64,000 nt of DNA from JAKPAM01 sp047601745 (GTDB taxonomy: Bacteria > Pseudomonadota > Gammaproteobacteria > Burkholderiales > Burkholderiaceae_E), in NCBI GenBank assembly GCA_047601745.1, contig JASGIS010000001.1:6324001-6388000 (forward strand), in the 5' to 3' direction. A program made the position numbers and the translations under genes. Shown piece by piece: positions 35,288 to 44,431 of this stretch. The notes beneath the pieces are model-generated. The model was not told where the DNA came from, searched no databases, and saw only the letters and a program-made list of their open reading frames with translations. The number at the start of each line of letters is the position of its first letter. The stretch's first letter is position 1.

Positions 35288-38200
35288 TCAGAACTCCACC
35301 GCCACCACCTGCGGGTGCAGTTGATCCCGCACGCTGGCCAGCAGATCGTCCGCCGGCCTGACCCGCCATGCGTCGCTGAGCACCAGCGCGCAGCGCGCCA
35401 TCGCCGACGCGTATTCGACGACCACCGGCAGGCCGCCGATGTTCTCCTCGTCCTGCGGACTGACCCACGGCGAGATCGCGTCGCGCAGCAGCCGGCCGTC
35501 GGCGACGCCGTTCAGGCGGATCAGCACCCGCTTGCCGAACTCGCGGCGCGCGCCGACCAGATCGAGGATCCGGTCGACCATCACCCGCTGGCCGCCCGAA
35601 TAATCGTCCTTGCTGACCTTGACCTGCATCACCAGCAGTTCGTCCTCGCGGATGATCGAGCGGTACTTCTCGTACGCCTCGTTGAAGATCGGCACCTCGA
35701 TCGCCTCGCTGCCGTCGTCGAGCGTGATGGCCAGCATCTTGCCGCGCCGGGTCATCTGCGTGCGCTGCGCGGCGACGATGCCGGCGATCCACACCGGCTC
35801 GCGCGACGGCAGCAGCTCGGACAGCTTGGTCTTGACGAAGCGGCGCACCTCGTCGCGGCACGCGTTGAACAGGTGGCCGGACAGGTAGAAGCCCAGCGCC
35901 GACTTTTCTTCCTGCAGGCGCTGCCGCTCGGTCCAGGTCGGCGCGGCCAGCCATTCGACCGCGGCATTGGCGCGGCCGTCGCCATCGCCGTCGCACAGGC
36001 TCAGGTCGCCGAACAGGCTGACCTGGCCGGCGTTGGCCGCTTCGGCGTCGGCCACTTCCATCGCATTGCCGACGTTGAGCAGCAGCTTCGCGCGATCGGC
36101 GTCCAGCAGGTCGAACGCGCCGACCCGCACCAGCGACTCGACGGTGCGCCGGTTGACGATCTTGCGGTCGATGCGTTTGCAGAAATCGAACAGGTCGGTG
36201 AACGGCCCGTCCTCGCGCGCCTTCAGGATGTTCATCACCGCGTTCTCGCCGGTGCCCTTGATCGCGCCCAGCCCATAACGGATCGCCCGCGCGGGACGGC
36301 CGCCGGCGACGTGGTCGACCGGCAGGAACCGATAGCCGGACGCGTTGATGTCGGGCCCCAGCACCTCGACCTTGTTCAGCTTGCAGTCGGCCACCAGCCC
36401 CATCAGCTTGTCGGTGTCGTTCATGTCGGCCGACATCGTCGCCGCCAGGAACTCGGCCGGGTAATGGGCCTTCAGCCACGCGGTGTGATAAGTGACCACC
36501 GCGTAGGCGGCCGTGTGCGACTTGTTGAAGCCGTACTCGGCGAACATCGCCATCAGGTCGAACAGCTTGCTGGCCAGTTCGCCGTCATAACCCTTCTTCT
36601 GCGCGCCCTCGAGGAAGATGCCGCGGTGCTGCGCCATCTCCTCGGGCTTTTTCTTGCCCATCGCGCGGCGCAGCATGTCGGCGCCGCCCAGCGTGTAGCC
36701 GCCGATGATCTGCGCGATCTGCATCACCTGTTCCTGGTAGACGATGACCCCGTAGGTCGGCTCCAGGCAGGCGGTCAGGTCCGGATGGAAGTAGTCGATC
36801 TTCTGCTGGCCCTTCTTGCGCAGGATGAAGTCGTCGACCATGCCCGAGTTCAGCGGCCCGGGCCGGTACAGCGCCAGCACGGCGATGATGTCCTCGAAGC
36901 GGTCGGGCGCGAGCTTCTTGAGCAGCTTCTTCATGCCCTCGCCTTCGACCTGGAAGATCGCCGTCGTGTTGGCGTCCTTCAGCACCTGGTAGGCCTTCGG
37001 GTCGGTGAACGGCAGCGTCGCCAGGTCCAGCTTCAGCTCGGGCTTGGCTTCGTTCACGTAATCGACGGCCAGCTCGATGATCGTCAGGTTGCGCAGGCCC
37101 AGAAAGTCGAACTTGACCAGGCCGACCGCTTCGACGTCGTCCTTGTCGTACTGGCTGACGACCGAATCGGTACCCGGCGCCTTGTACAGCGGGCAGAAGT
37201 CGGTCAGCTTGCCCGGCGCGATCAGCACGCCGCCGGCGTGCATGCCGATGTTGCGCGTCAGGTCCTCGAGCGGGCCGGCCAGCGCCAGCAGTTCGCGCAC
37301 CTCGTCCTCCTTCTCCTCGCGCTCCTTGAGCAGCGGCTCCTGCTCGCGCGCCTTGGCCAGCGACAGCGGCTTGTTCTGCTCGACCGGGATCAGCTTGGAC
37401 AACTGGTCGCAGAAGTTGTAGCCCATGTCGAGCACGCGGCCGGCGTCGCGGATCACCGCCTTCGACGCCATCGTGCCGAACGTCGCGATCTGCGACACCG
37501 CGTCGTGGCCGTACTTGTCGCGCACGTATTCGATGACCTTCCAGCGGTTGTCCTGGCAGAAGTCGATGTCGAAGTCGGGCATCGACACGCGCTCGGGGTT
37601 CAGGAAGCGCTCGAACAGCAGCGCGTACGGCAGCGGGTCCAGGTCGGTGATGCCCAGCGCGAACGCGACCAGCGAACCGGCGCCCGAGCCGCGCCCCGGG
37701 CCGACCGGCACGCCGTTGGCCTTGGCCCAGTTGATGAAGTCGGCCACGATCAGGAAGTAGCCGGGGAACCCCATCTGCACGATCGTCTCGCATTCGAATT
37801 CGAGCCGCTGCAGGTAGCGCGGCTTGTTCGCTTCGAACTCGGCCGGATCCGGAAACAGCTTGGCCATCCGCTGCATCAGCCCTTCGGTGGCCAGTTCGCG
37901 CATGTACTGCTCGATCGACTGGCCGCCCGGCGTCGGGAACTGCGGCAGTTGCGGCTTGCCCAGCGTCATCGTGACGTTGCAGCGCTTGGCGATCTCGACG
38001 CTGTTGGCCAGCGCCTCGGGCAGATCGGCGAACAGCTCGGCCATCTGCGCCTGCGACTTGAAGTACTGCTGTTCGGTGTAGTGGCGCTGCCGGCGCGGGT
38101 TGGCCAGGATCTCGCCCTCGGCGATGCACACGCGCGCCTCGTGCGAGCGGAACTCGTCGGCGTTCAGGAACTGGATCGGATGGGTCGCGACGACCGGCAG

Positions 38201-38791
38201 CCCGAGGCGCGCGGCCAGCCGGGCCGAGCGGCGCACGTCGACCTCGGCCTCGCGCGCGCCGGTGCGCTGCAACTCGATGAAATACGCATCCGGGAAACAT
38301 TCGGCCCAATGCCGCGCGAAGGCTTCGGCCTGGGCGTCGTTGCCGGCCGCCAGCGCCTGGCCGACGTCGCCGGCCAGCGCGCCGGACAGCAGGATCAGGC
38401 CGCGCGCGGCCCCGCCGTCGCGCGCGTCGAGCCACTCGCGCCGCAGCTCGGCGCGGCCGCGATATTCGTTGTCGAGCCAGCCGCGCGACAGCAGGTCGCA
38501 CAGGCTCAGGTAGCCGGCATCGTCCTGCGCCAGCAGCAGCATCCGGTACGGACGGTCGCGATCCTTGTCGTTGGTGATCCAGACGTCGGCGCCGCAGATC
38601 GGCTTGACGCCCTTGCCGCGCGCGGCCTTGTAGAACTTGACCCAGCCGAACAGGTTCGTCAGGTCGGTCAGCGCCAGCGCCGGCTGCCGGTCGGCCAGCG
38701 CGGCACCGACCGCATCGTCGATCCGCACGATCGAATCGGTGATCGAATACTCACTGTGCAGGCGCAGGTGGACGAAGCTCGGGTCGGACAT
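35288..38791 (-). CDS. dnaE: DNA polymerase III subunit alpha
   Basis: A 1167-residue replicative polymerase, full length. The PHP domain begins HLRLHSEYSITDS (about 8-20). The palm has PDFDIDFCQD with catalytic aspartates; RGSGAGSLVAFALGI precedes it, and KKPEEMAQHR and FNKSHTAAYAVVTY are further conserved parts. The C-terminal OB domain is around WIAGIVAAQRTQ. Adds nucleotides to both strands at the fork as part of the Pol III holoenzyme. ATG 38791 has no strong ribosome site; upstream is the BisC-like gene end on the same strand, 134 bases away. Confidence 0.97.
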   Translation of the reverse strand: MSDPSFVHLRLHSEYSITDSIVRIDDAVGAALADRQPALALTDLTNLFGWVKFYKAARGKGVKPICGADVWITNDKDRDRPYRMLLLAQDDAGYLSLCDLLSRGWLDNEYRGRAELRREWLDARDGGAARGLILLSGALAGDVGQALAAGNDAQAEAFARHWAECFPDAYFIELQRTGAREAEVDVRRSARLAARLGLPVVATHPIQFLNADEFRSHEARVCIAEGEILANPRRQRHYTEQQYFKSQAQMAELFADLPEALANSVEIAKRCNVTMTLGKPQLPQFPTPGGQSIEQYMRELATEGLMQRMAKLFPDPAEFEANKPRYLQRLEFECETIVQMGFPGYFLIVADFINWAKANGVPVGPGRGSGAGSLVAFALGITDLDPLPYALLFERFLNPERVSMPDFDIDFCQDNRWKVIEYVRDKYGHDAVSQIATFGTMASKAVIRDAGRVLDMGYNFCDQLSKLIPVEQNKPLSLAKAREQEPLLKEREEKEDEVRELLALAGPLEDLTRNIGMHAGGVLIAPGKLTDFCPLYKAPGTDSVVSQYDKDDVEAVGLVKFDFLGLRNLTIIELAVDYVNEAKPELKLDLATLPFTDPKAYQVLKDANTTAIFQVEGEGMKKLLKKLAPDRFEDIIAVLALYRPGPLNSGMVDDFILRKKGQQKIDYFHPDLTACLEPTYGVIVYQEQVMQIAQIIGGYTLGGADMLRRAMGKKKPEEMAQHRGIFLEGAQKKGYDGELASKLFDLMAMFAEYGFNKSHTAAYAVVTYHTAWLKAHYPAEFLAATMSADMNDTDKLMGLVADCKLNKVEVLGPDINASGYRFLPVDHVAGGRPARAIRYGLGAIKGTGENAVMNILKAREDGPFTDLFDFCKRIDRKIVNRRTVESLVRVGAFDLLDADRAKLLLNVGNAMEVADAEAANAGQVSLFGDLSLCDGDGDGRANAAVEWLAAPTWTERQRLQEEKSALGFYLSGHLFNACRDEVRRFVKTKLSELLPSREPVWIAGIVAAQRTQMTRRGKMLAITLDDGSEAIEVPIFNEAYEKYRSIIREDELLVMQVKVSKDDYSGGQRVMVDRILDLVGARREFGKRVLIRLNGVADGRLLRDAISPWVSPQDEENIGGLPVVVEYASAMARCALVLSDAWRVRPADDLLASVRDQLHPQVVAVEF

Positions 38792-38925
38792 GGCGGCAGG
38801 CGGCGCCGTCGACCGGCAAAGCGATCGACGAGCGCGGGGGCGGATGGAAGGCCCCCGATTTTACCGCCGGCCGGCGTTCGCCCCGTCGCGGCCGGCAGAC
38901 AGCCGGCGCGGTTCCGCGAGGCCGC

Positions 38926-41316
38926 CTAGACCACCGGCAACTCGACCGTCGGCACGTCGAACGCCGTCACCGGCGGCGCTTCGCCGCGCCAGGGCTCGAT
39001 CCAGACCAGGCAGGTCTGCGCGGCGCAGCCTTGCGACAGCGACGACGCACCGGCGTCGCGCGTGACCGCATTCGGATTGCCGTGTTTGTCGACGAGCGGT
39101 CCGGCCGGCCGCCACGGATCGAACCAGGCGCCGGTCGACAGCTTGACGACGCCCGGCATCTGGCCGTCGTCGATCGTGGCGGTGGCCAGCGTCGCGCCGC
39201 GCGTGTTGAACACCCGGACCAGGTCGCCGTCTGCGACGCCGCGCATCTTCGCGTCCGCCGGGCTCAGCCGCACCGGCGCGCGGCCGGCGCGCTTGAACGA
39301 CGCGCAATACTCGCCGTGATCGAGCTGGCTGTGCAGCTTGTCGTGCGGCTGGTCGGACAGCAGGTGCAGCGCCCGCGCAGGATCGGCGCCCTCGCCGCCG
39401 AGCGCGGCCTTGCTCGCGTCGTCGAGCCCCAGCCATTCGGCCGGCTCGTACCAGCGGGCGTGCCCGGCGCAGTCGTCGTAGCCGAAGCCGGCGATCCGTT
39501 CGCTGAAGATCTCGATGCGCCCGGACGGCGTGGCCAGCGGATGCTCGGCCGGCGACGCGCGGAACGCCGACAGCATCACCGGCGAGCGATGCGCGTCGGG
39601 CCCGCTCAGCGCTTCCAGGTCCAGCAGCCCGCGCGACCAGAACGTGTCGAAGTCGGGCAGCGACACGCCTTTCGGCTTCGCGCCGGCGCGGCACTCGTCG
39701 TACATCCGGCGCAGCCAGCCGGCCGCGTCCAGCCCCTCGGTGAACACCGGCCCCGCGCCGAGCCGCTCGGCCAGCTCGGCGAAGATCGCGTAGTCGTCGC
39801 GCGCCTCGCCGACCGGCTCGACGATGCGCTTCATCGCCGCCATGTAGCGCTCGCGCGTCGCGAACGCGATGTCGTCGCGTTCGAACGTCGTCGTCGCCGG
39901 CAGCACGACGTCGGCCAGCTTGGCCGTCGCCGTCCAGACCGACTCGTTGACGATCACCGTCTGCGGACGGCGCCATGCGCGCTGCAGGCGGCCCAGATCC
40001 TGGTGATGGTGGAACGGATTGCCGCCGGCCCAGTAGATCAGCCGGATGTGCGGATAACGGCTGCGCCGCCCGTTGTAGTCGAACTCGGCGCCCGGCCGCT
40101 CGAGCATGTCGGTGATGCGCGCGACCGGAATGAACCCCTTGACCGCGCTCGTCCCCTGCGGCAGCGTCGGACCGACGATGCGCACGTGCTGGTTGCCGAT
40201 CCGGTTCATCGCGCCGTAGCCGAGACCGAAACCGCCTCCCGGCAGGCCGACCTGGCCGAGCATCGCGGCCAGCGACACCAGCGCCCAGAACGGCTGTTCG
40301 CCATGGTCGGCGCGCTGCAGCGACCAGGCGATGTTCAGCATCGTGCGCTGCGCGGCCATCTGCCGCGCGAGCTGCTCGATCCGCGCGGCCGGCACGCCGC
40401 AGATCGCCTCGGCCCAGCGCGCGTCCTTCGGCTGGCCGTCGTCGGCGCCGCGCAGGTAGCGCTCGAACACCGGGTAGCCGACGCAGTGGCTGGCCAGGAA
40501 CGCCCGGTCGTGCAGGCCCTCGTGCTGCAGCGTGTACGCGAGCGCCAGCATCATCGCCGTATCGGTATTGGGCCGGATCGGCAGCCATTCGACGGCATCG
40601 GGCGGGATCGGCGCCTCGCCGCGGCCGATCGCCTCGCCCAGGTTGTCGCGCACCGGGCTGACGTTGAGCAGCCGTACGCCGGCGTCGACCAGGCTCCTGA
40701 GCCCGGGGCCGACGTTGTGCGCGCCGACGCCGCCCGGACTGATCTGGGCGTTCTTGACCGGCACGCCGCCGAACGAGACGAACAGCCGGGTATGCGCGGC
40801 CAGCACGTCCCACGACGTGTGGTGCTCGATCAATTCGTCCATCGGCGCAACGATGTGCGGCAGCAGCACCCGCGCGGCGCCCAGGCTGTACGTGTCGGCG
40901 TGCCGGACGTAGCCGCCGATCGCGTTCAGGAAGCGATGGACCTGGCTCTGCGCGTGATGGAAGCGCCCGGCGCTGGACCAGCCGTACGAGCCGCCGAAGA
41001 TCGACTCGTTGCCGTGGTCGCGGCGAACGCGGTCGATGTCGGCGGCCACCAGCGCCAGCGCCTCGTCCCACGGCAGTTCGACGAAGGCTTCGTCGCCGCG
41101 GCCGTCGCCGCACGGCACGCGCCCGGCCCGCACCGCGTCGAGCCAGCCCCGCCGGAACGCGGGCCGCCGGACGCGCTGGGCCGCCGCATTGGCGGCCAGC
41201 ATCGCGTCGCCGATCGGCGACGGCGCGTGGTCGGCGGCCAGCGGACGCAGCGCCGGCGCGCCGGCCGCGTGATCGACTTCGTAGATGCCCCAGTGGCAGG
41301 CGGTGTAGTGCGGCAC
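38926..41316 (-). CDS. Molybdopterin-dependent oxidoreductase, BisC/TorZ/DMSO-reductase type
   Basis: A 796-residue bis-MGD molybdoenzyme. It opens PHYTACHWGIYEV; the Mo ligand Ser is in SYGWSSAGRFHHAQSQ, in the pattern of BisC; TYSLGAARVLLPHIV, PNTDTAMMLALAYTL and YPHIRLIYWAGGNPFHHHQDL follow. There is no twin-arginine signal and no iron-sulfur cluster cysteines at the start, so a soluble cytoplasmic sulfoxide/N-oxide reductase is most likely, for example biotin or methionine sulfoxide. GTG 41316 starts right at the family's usual N-terminus; an upstream ATG at 41349 would overlap the divergent trhO start and is less likely. Confidence 0.88.
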   Translation of the reverse strand: MPHYTACHWGIYEVDHAAGAPALRPLAADHAPSPIGDAMLAANAAAQRVRRPAFRRGWLDAVRAGRVPCGDGRGDEAFVELPWDEALALVAADIDRVRRDHGNESIFGGSYGWSSAGRFHHAQSQVHRFLNAIGGYVRHADTYSLGAARVLLPHIVAPMDELIEHHTSWDVLAAHTRLFVSFGGVPVKNAQISPGGVGAHNVGPGLRSLVDAGVRLLNVSPVRDNLGEAIGRGEAPIPPDAVEWLPIRPNTDTAMMLALAYTLQHEGLHDRAFLASHCVGYPVFERYLRGADDGQPKDARWAEAICGVPAARIEQLARQMAAQRTMLNIAWSLQRADHGEQPFWALVSLAAMLGQVGLPGGGFGLGYGAMNRIGNQHVRIVGPTLPQGTSAVKGFIPVARITDMLERPGAEFDYNGRRSRYPHIRLIYWAGGNPFHHHQDLGRLQRAWRRPQTVIVNESVWTATAKLADVVLPATTTFERDDIAFATRERYMAAMKRIVEPVGEARDDYAIFAELAERLGAGPVFTEGLDAAGWLRRMYDECRAGAKPKGVSLPDFDTFWSRGLLDLEALSGPDAHRSPVMLSAFRASPAEHPLATPSGRIEIFSERIAGFGYDDCAGHARWYEPAEWLGLDDASKAALGGEGADPARALHLLSDQPHDKLHSQLDHGEYCASFKRAGRAPVRLSPADAKMRGVADGDLVRVFNTRGATLATATIDDGQMPGVVKLSTGAWFDPWRPAGPLVDKHGNPNAVTRDAGASSLSQGCAAQTCLVWIEPWRGEAPPVTAFDVPTVELPVV

Positions 41317-41331
41317 GGTGATGCGTCCCAG

Positions 41332-41337
41332 TACAAT
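41332..41337 (+). promoter_or_regulatory. Candidate -10 of trhO, near-leaderless
   Basis: TACAAT ending 10 bases before ATG 41348, so the mRNA would have about 5 leader bases. No ribosome site precedes the ATG, in keeping with this. No clear -35. Confidence 0.35.
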
Positions 41338-41347
41338 GCGGGCCACC

Positions 41348-42133
41348 ATGTTACTGAACCTGTCCGCTTACCGTTTCGTCGATCTCGACCGATTGCCCGA
41401 ACGCAAGAGACGGATCGCCGCCGACGGTTGCAGCCGCGGCCTGAAGGGCACGGTGCTGCTGGCGCCCGAGGGCATCAACCTGTTCGTCAGCGGCCCCGAA
41501 TCGCCGGTACGCGAGTGGTTCGACGCGCTGCGGCAGGATCCGGCCTTCGCCGGCCTGGACGCCAAGGAAAGCTGGTCCGACGCCGTCGCGTTCGATCGCT
41601 GGAAGGTCCGGATCAAGCGCGAGATCATCACGCTGCGCCAGCCGCGGATCCGGCCGCAGGACGGCCGCGCCGCCGGCGTCTCCCCGGACCGGCTCGAACG
41701 CTGGCTCGCGCAGGGGCACGACGACGACGGCCGGCCGGTCGCGCTGGTCGACACGCGCAACGGCTTCGAGGTGCAGGCCGGCAGCTTCGACGGCGCGATC
41801 GACCTGCGCCTGCGATCGTTCACCGATTTTCCGGCCGCCGTCGAGGCGATCCGGCCGGCGTTGAGCGGCCGGCGCATCGTCACGTTCTGCACCGGCGGCA
41901 TCCGCTGCGAGAAGGCGGCGATCTGGATGAACGAAGCCGGCTTCGAGCACGTCGTGCAGCTCGAAGGCGGCGTGCTGCGGTATTTCGAGGACACCGGCGC
42001 CCGGCACTGGCGCGGCGATCTGTTCGTCTTCGACAAACGGGTCGGCGTCGACAGCGCGCTCGCGCCGACCGTTCGTGCCGTATCCGACGCCATCGACCCG
42101 GAAGTCTTCGCCAAACCACCGAACGGTCGTTGA
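41348..42133 (+). CDS. trhO: Rhodanese-domain tRNA uridine hydroxylase / sulfurtransferase (TrhO, YceA)
   Basis: A 261-residue TrhO/YceA family protein, which makes 5-hydroxyuridine at the wobble position of tRNA using oxygen. An N-terminal acylphosphatase-like domain (GLKGTVLLAPEGINLFVSG, about 26-44) precedes the rhodanese domain with active-site Cys in TFCTGGIRCEKA (about 179-190). DTRNGFEVQAGSFDGAID is the usual rhodanese segment. It starts at ATG 41348, one base off the alternative start of the divergent molybdoenzyme. The zinc-binding C-terminal cysteines of some members are absent, so this is the short form. Confidence 0.93.
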   Translation: MLLNLSAYRFVDLDRLPERKRRIAADGCSRGLKGTVLLAPEGINLFVSGPESPVREWFDALRQDPAFAGLDAKESWSDAVAFDRWKVRIKREIITLRQPRIRPQDGRAAGVSPDRLERWLAQGHDDDGRPVALVDTRNGFEVQAGSFDGAIDLRLRSFTDFPAAVEAIRPALSGRRIVTFCTGGIRCEKAAIWMNEAGFEHVVQLEGGVLRYFEDTGARHWRGDLFVFDKRVGVDSALAPTVRAVSDAIDPEVFAKPPNGR

Positions 42134-42186
42134 GCGGGCGCGCGGCCGCCTGTACGCTCGCGTCGAAGGATTTGCCTGGCCGTTGC

Positions 42187-43275
42187 ATGACCGGATCGAT
42201 CGCTAGCAGACACCACCGAGTTCCGGCGCGCAATCATCCGCTGCGAGTCGGCGGCTTGTTCCTCGGCTGCCTGCCGATCGTCTCGATGCTGGCCGAACAG
42301 CGCGCCGGCCCGTCGAGCTGGGGCGCGCTGGCCGCCTGCATCCTGGTCTGGCCCCATCTGGCGCTGCTGCTGGCGTATCGCCACCACCGGCCGATGGACG
42401 CCGAACGACGCAACCTGACGATCGACCAGTCGATCACCGTCTTCTGGCTGGCGGCCACGGGCTTCAGCCCGCTGCCGACCGTCGCGCTGCTGAGCATGCA
42501 GGCGAGCGACAAGCTGTCGGTCGGCGGCTGGCGCTTGCTGCTGCGCTCTTGGGCGTGGTCGCTGCCCGGCGCGGCGGCCGCGCTGTGGCTGTACCGGCCT
42601 TCGTTCTCGCTGGAGGTCTCGTCGCTGACGATACTGGCCTGCCTGCCGAACCTGGTGTTCTACCCGCTCGCCGTCGGCTCGGTCAATTTCCGCCTGACGC
42701 GGCAACTCGTCGAGCAGCGGATGCTGCTGCGGCGACTGAACCGCGACGACCGACTGACGGGGCTGGCCAACAACCGCTTCTGGGAGGAGACGGTCGCGAT
42801 CGAGTTGAACCGGCTGCGCCATACCCGGCGCCCGGCGGCGATCCTGCTGATCGAGATCGACGACTTCCCGGCGATCACCGAGCACTGCGGCGCGGCGGTC
42901 GGCGACGCGCTGTTGCGGGAAGTCGGCGACGTGCTGCGACAGGTCTCGCGAGAGATCGACACGCCCGGACGCCGCAACGGCCATGCGTACTGCCTGATGC
43001 TGCCCGAGGCCGGTCCGGAGCTGGCGCGGCAGGTCGCCGAACAGATCCGTGTGCGGATCCGGCAGATCCGGATCGACGGCCTGGCGATCGCGCCCTCGGC
43101 CAGCATCGGGCTGGCGATGCACGACGAGCGCGTGAACGACGTGACCGGATGGGTCGCGCAGGCCGACGTCGCGCTGTACCGCGCCAGGACTTCGGGGGGC
43201 GACACGATCACCCGCTGGTCGGCCGACACCCCGTGGCCGGCCGCCCGCGCCCGGGCCCACGGCGAACCGGCCTGA
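42187..43275 (+). CDS. MASE2-GGDEF protein with degenerate active site
   Basis: A 362-residue membrane protein: an N-terminal MASE2 sensor with several transmembrane segments (about 20-170; WPHLALLLAYRHHRP and ERRNLTID are typical), then a GGDEF domain opening DRLTGLANNRFWEE (188-201). The catalytic GG(D/E)EF is replaced by NGHAY at 264-268, and the first metal Asp is Glu223 (EIDDF). The inhibitory I-site RxxD is intact: REID at 255-258, exactly five residues before the site. It should thus bind c-di-GMP without making it. The start at 42187 gives MTGSIASRHH, no strong ribosome site. Follows trhO after 53 bases. Confidence 0.9.
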   Translation: MTGSIASRHHRVPARNHPLRVGGLFLGCLPIVSMLAEQRAGPSSWGALAACILVWPHLALLLAYRHHRPMDAERRNLTIDQSITVFWLAATGFSPLPTVALLSMQASDKLSVGGWRLLLRSWAWSLPGAAAALWLYRPSFSLEVSSLTILACLPNLVFYPLAVGSVNFRLTRQLVEQRMLLRRLNRDDRLTGLANNRFWEETVAIELNRLRHTRRPAAILLIEIDDFPAITEHCGAAVGDALLREVGDVLRQVSREIDTPGRRNGHAYCLMLPEAGPELARQVAEQIRVRIRQIRIDGLAIAPSASIGLAMHDERVNDVTGWVAQADVALYRARTSGGDTITRWSADTPWPAARARAHGEPA

Positions 43276-43281
43276 CGCGGG

Positions 43282-43320
43282 CCCTGGCCCGAACCCTAGC
43301 CCCGAACCCCAGCCCGACGC
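43282..43320. repeat. 13-bp tandem repeat, three units
   Basis: ccctggcccgaac, cctagccccgaac, cccagcccgacgc, right after the GGDEF gene stop and between convergent genes. Confidence 0.6.
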
Positions 43321-43353
43321 CGACCGGGGCCGGACACCGACCAGCGCCCGGTC

Positions 43354-44328
43354 TCAGCCCACCATCGACGACAGGCGTCCGCGGATCAGTTGCTCGGCCT
43401 CGGTGACGATCCGATCGACCAGTGCCTTGCAGGTCGGGATGTCATCGATCAGGCCCTGCACCATGCCGGCCGACCAGATGCCGTGGTCCGGGTCGCCTTC
43501 TTCGTAGACGACCCGGCCGCGCGCGCCGGTCACCAGATGCGCGAGATCCTCGATCTTCGCGCCGCCGCGCGATTCGATGTCGACGACCTCGACGCTGATC
43601 TTGTTGCGCGCCACGCGCGACGTGTTCTTCAGCGTGCGCAGGATCAGGCTGGTCGCGCGTTCGTCGTTGGCGACGATCTGCTCCTTGATCCGCTGGTGGA
43701 TCGGGCTCTCGACCGTGCACATGAAGCGCGTGCCCATGTTGATGCCGTCGGCGCCCAGCGCCAACGCGGCGACCAGGCCGCGCGCGTCGCCGAAGCCGCC
43801 CGACGCGATCATCGGAATCTCGATCTTGTTGGCCGCCGCCGGGATCAGGATCAGGCCGGGCACGTCGTCCTCGCCCGGATGGCCCGCGCATTCGAAGCCG
43901 TCGATCGAGATCGCGTCGACCCCCAGGCTCTGCGCCTTGACCGCGTGCCGGACCGCGACGCACTTGTGGATCACCTTGATGCCGTGCTTCTTGAAGTCCT
44001 CGATGTGCGGCTGCGGGTTGTTGCCGGCGGTCTCGACGATGCGGATGCCGTTCTCGATGATCACGCGGCGATACTCTTCGTACGGCGGCGGCTTGAGCGT
44101 CGGCAGGATCGTCAGGTTCACGCCGAACACGCCGTCGGTCATGTCGCGGCAGCGCCGGATCTCCTTGTCGAGCGCCTCGGGCGTCGGCTGCGTCAGCGCG
44201 GTCAGGATGCCCAGCGCGCCCGCGCTGGCCACCGCCGCCGCCAGTTCGGCCCGGCCCACCCATTGCATGCCGCCCTGCACGATCGGGTACTTGACGCCGA
44301 AGGTCTCGGTAAACCGCGTCTTGATCAT
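43354..44328 (-). CDS. Nitronate monooxygenase family FMN protein
   Basis: A 324-residue TIM-barrel FMN enzyme of the NMO/FabK/2-nitropropane dioxygenase family. FGVKYPIVQGGMQWVGRAELAAAV is the family opening; SIDGFECAGHPGEDD and IASGGFGDARGLVAALALGADGINMGTRFM bind FMN phosphate. It could oxidise nitronates with O2 or act as an enoyl reductase-like enzyme; the family also has many members of unknown role. Cytoplasmic. ATG 44328 has GGAGA about 10 bases upstream. It is divergent from gluQRS. Confidence 0.9.
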   Translation of the reverse strand: MIKTRFTETFGVKYPIVQGGMQWVGRAELAAAVASAGALGILTALTQPTPEALDKEIRRCRDMTDGVFGVNLTILPTLKPPPYEEYRRVIIENGIRIVETAGNNPQPHIEDFKKHGIKVIHKCVAVRHAVKAQSLGVDAISIDGFECAGHPGEDDVPGLILIPAAANKIEIPMIASGGFGDARGLVAALALGADGINMGTRFMCTVESPIHQRIKEQIVANDERATSLILRTLKNTSRVARNKISVEVVDIESRGGAKIEDLAHLVTGARGRVVYEEGDPDHGIWSAGMVQGLIDDIPTCKALVDRIVTEAEQLIRGRLSSMVG

Positions 44329-44431
44329 CTGGAAAAGTCTCCGTGGATTGGACAAAATCGCGGCCGGCAGCCGTGATCGGCGCCAGCCGGTTCGCCGCCA
44401 CCTTACCAAAATCGACCTGCCCTCGCCGCCG

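Noticed and set aside
39031..41347. Long plus-strand frame over the molybdoenzyme gene, in frame with the GGDEF gene further on
   Set aside because: It is the antisense of the molybdoenzyme and, after trhO in another frame, only joins by chance the GGDEF frame. The GGDEF gene is taken to start at 42187.
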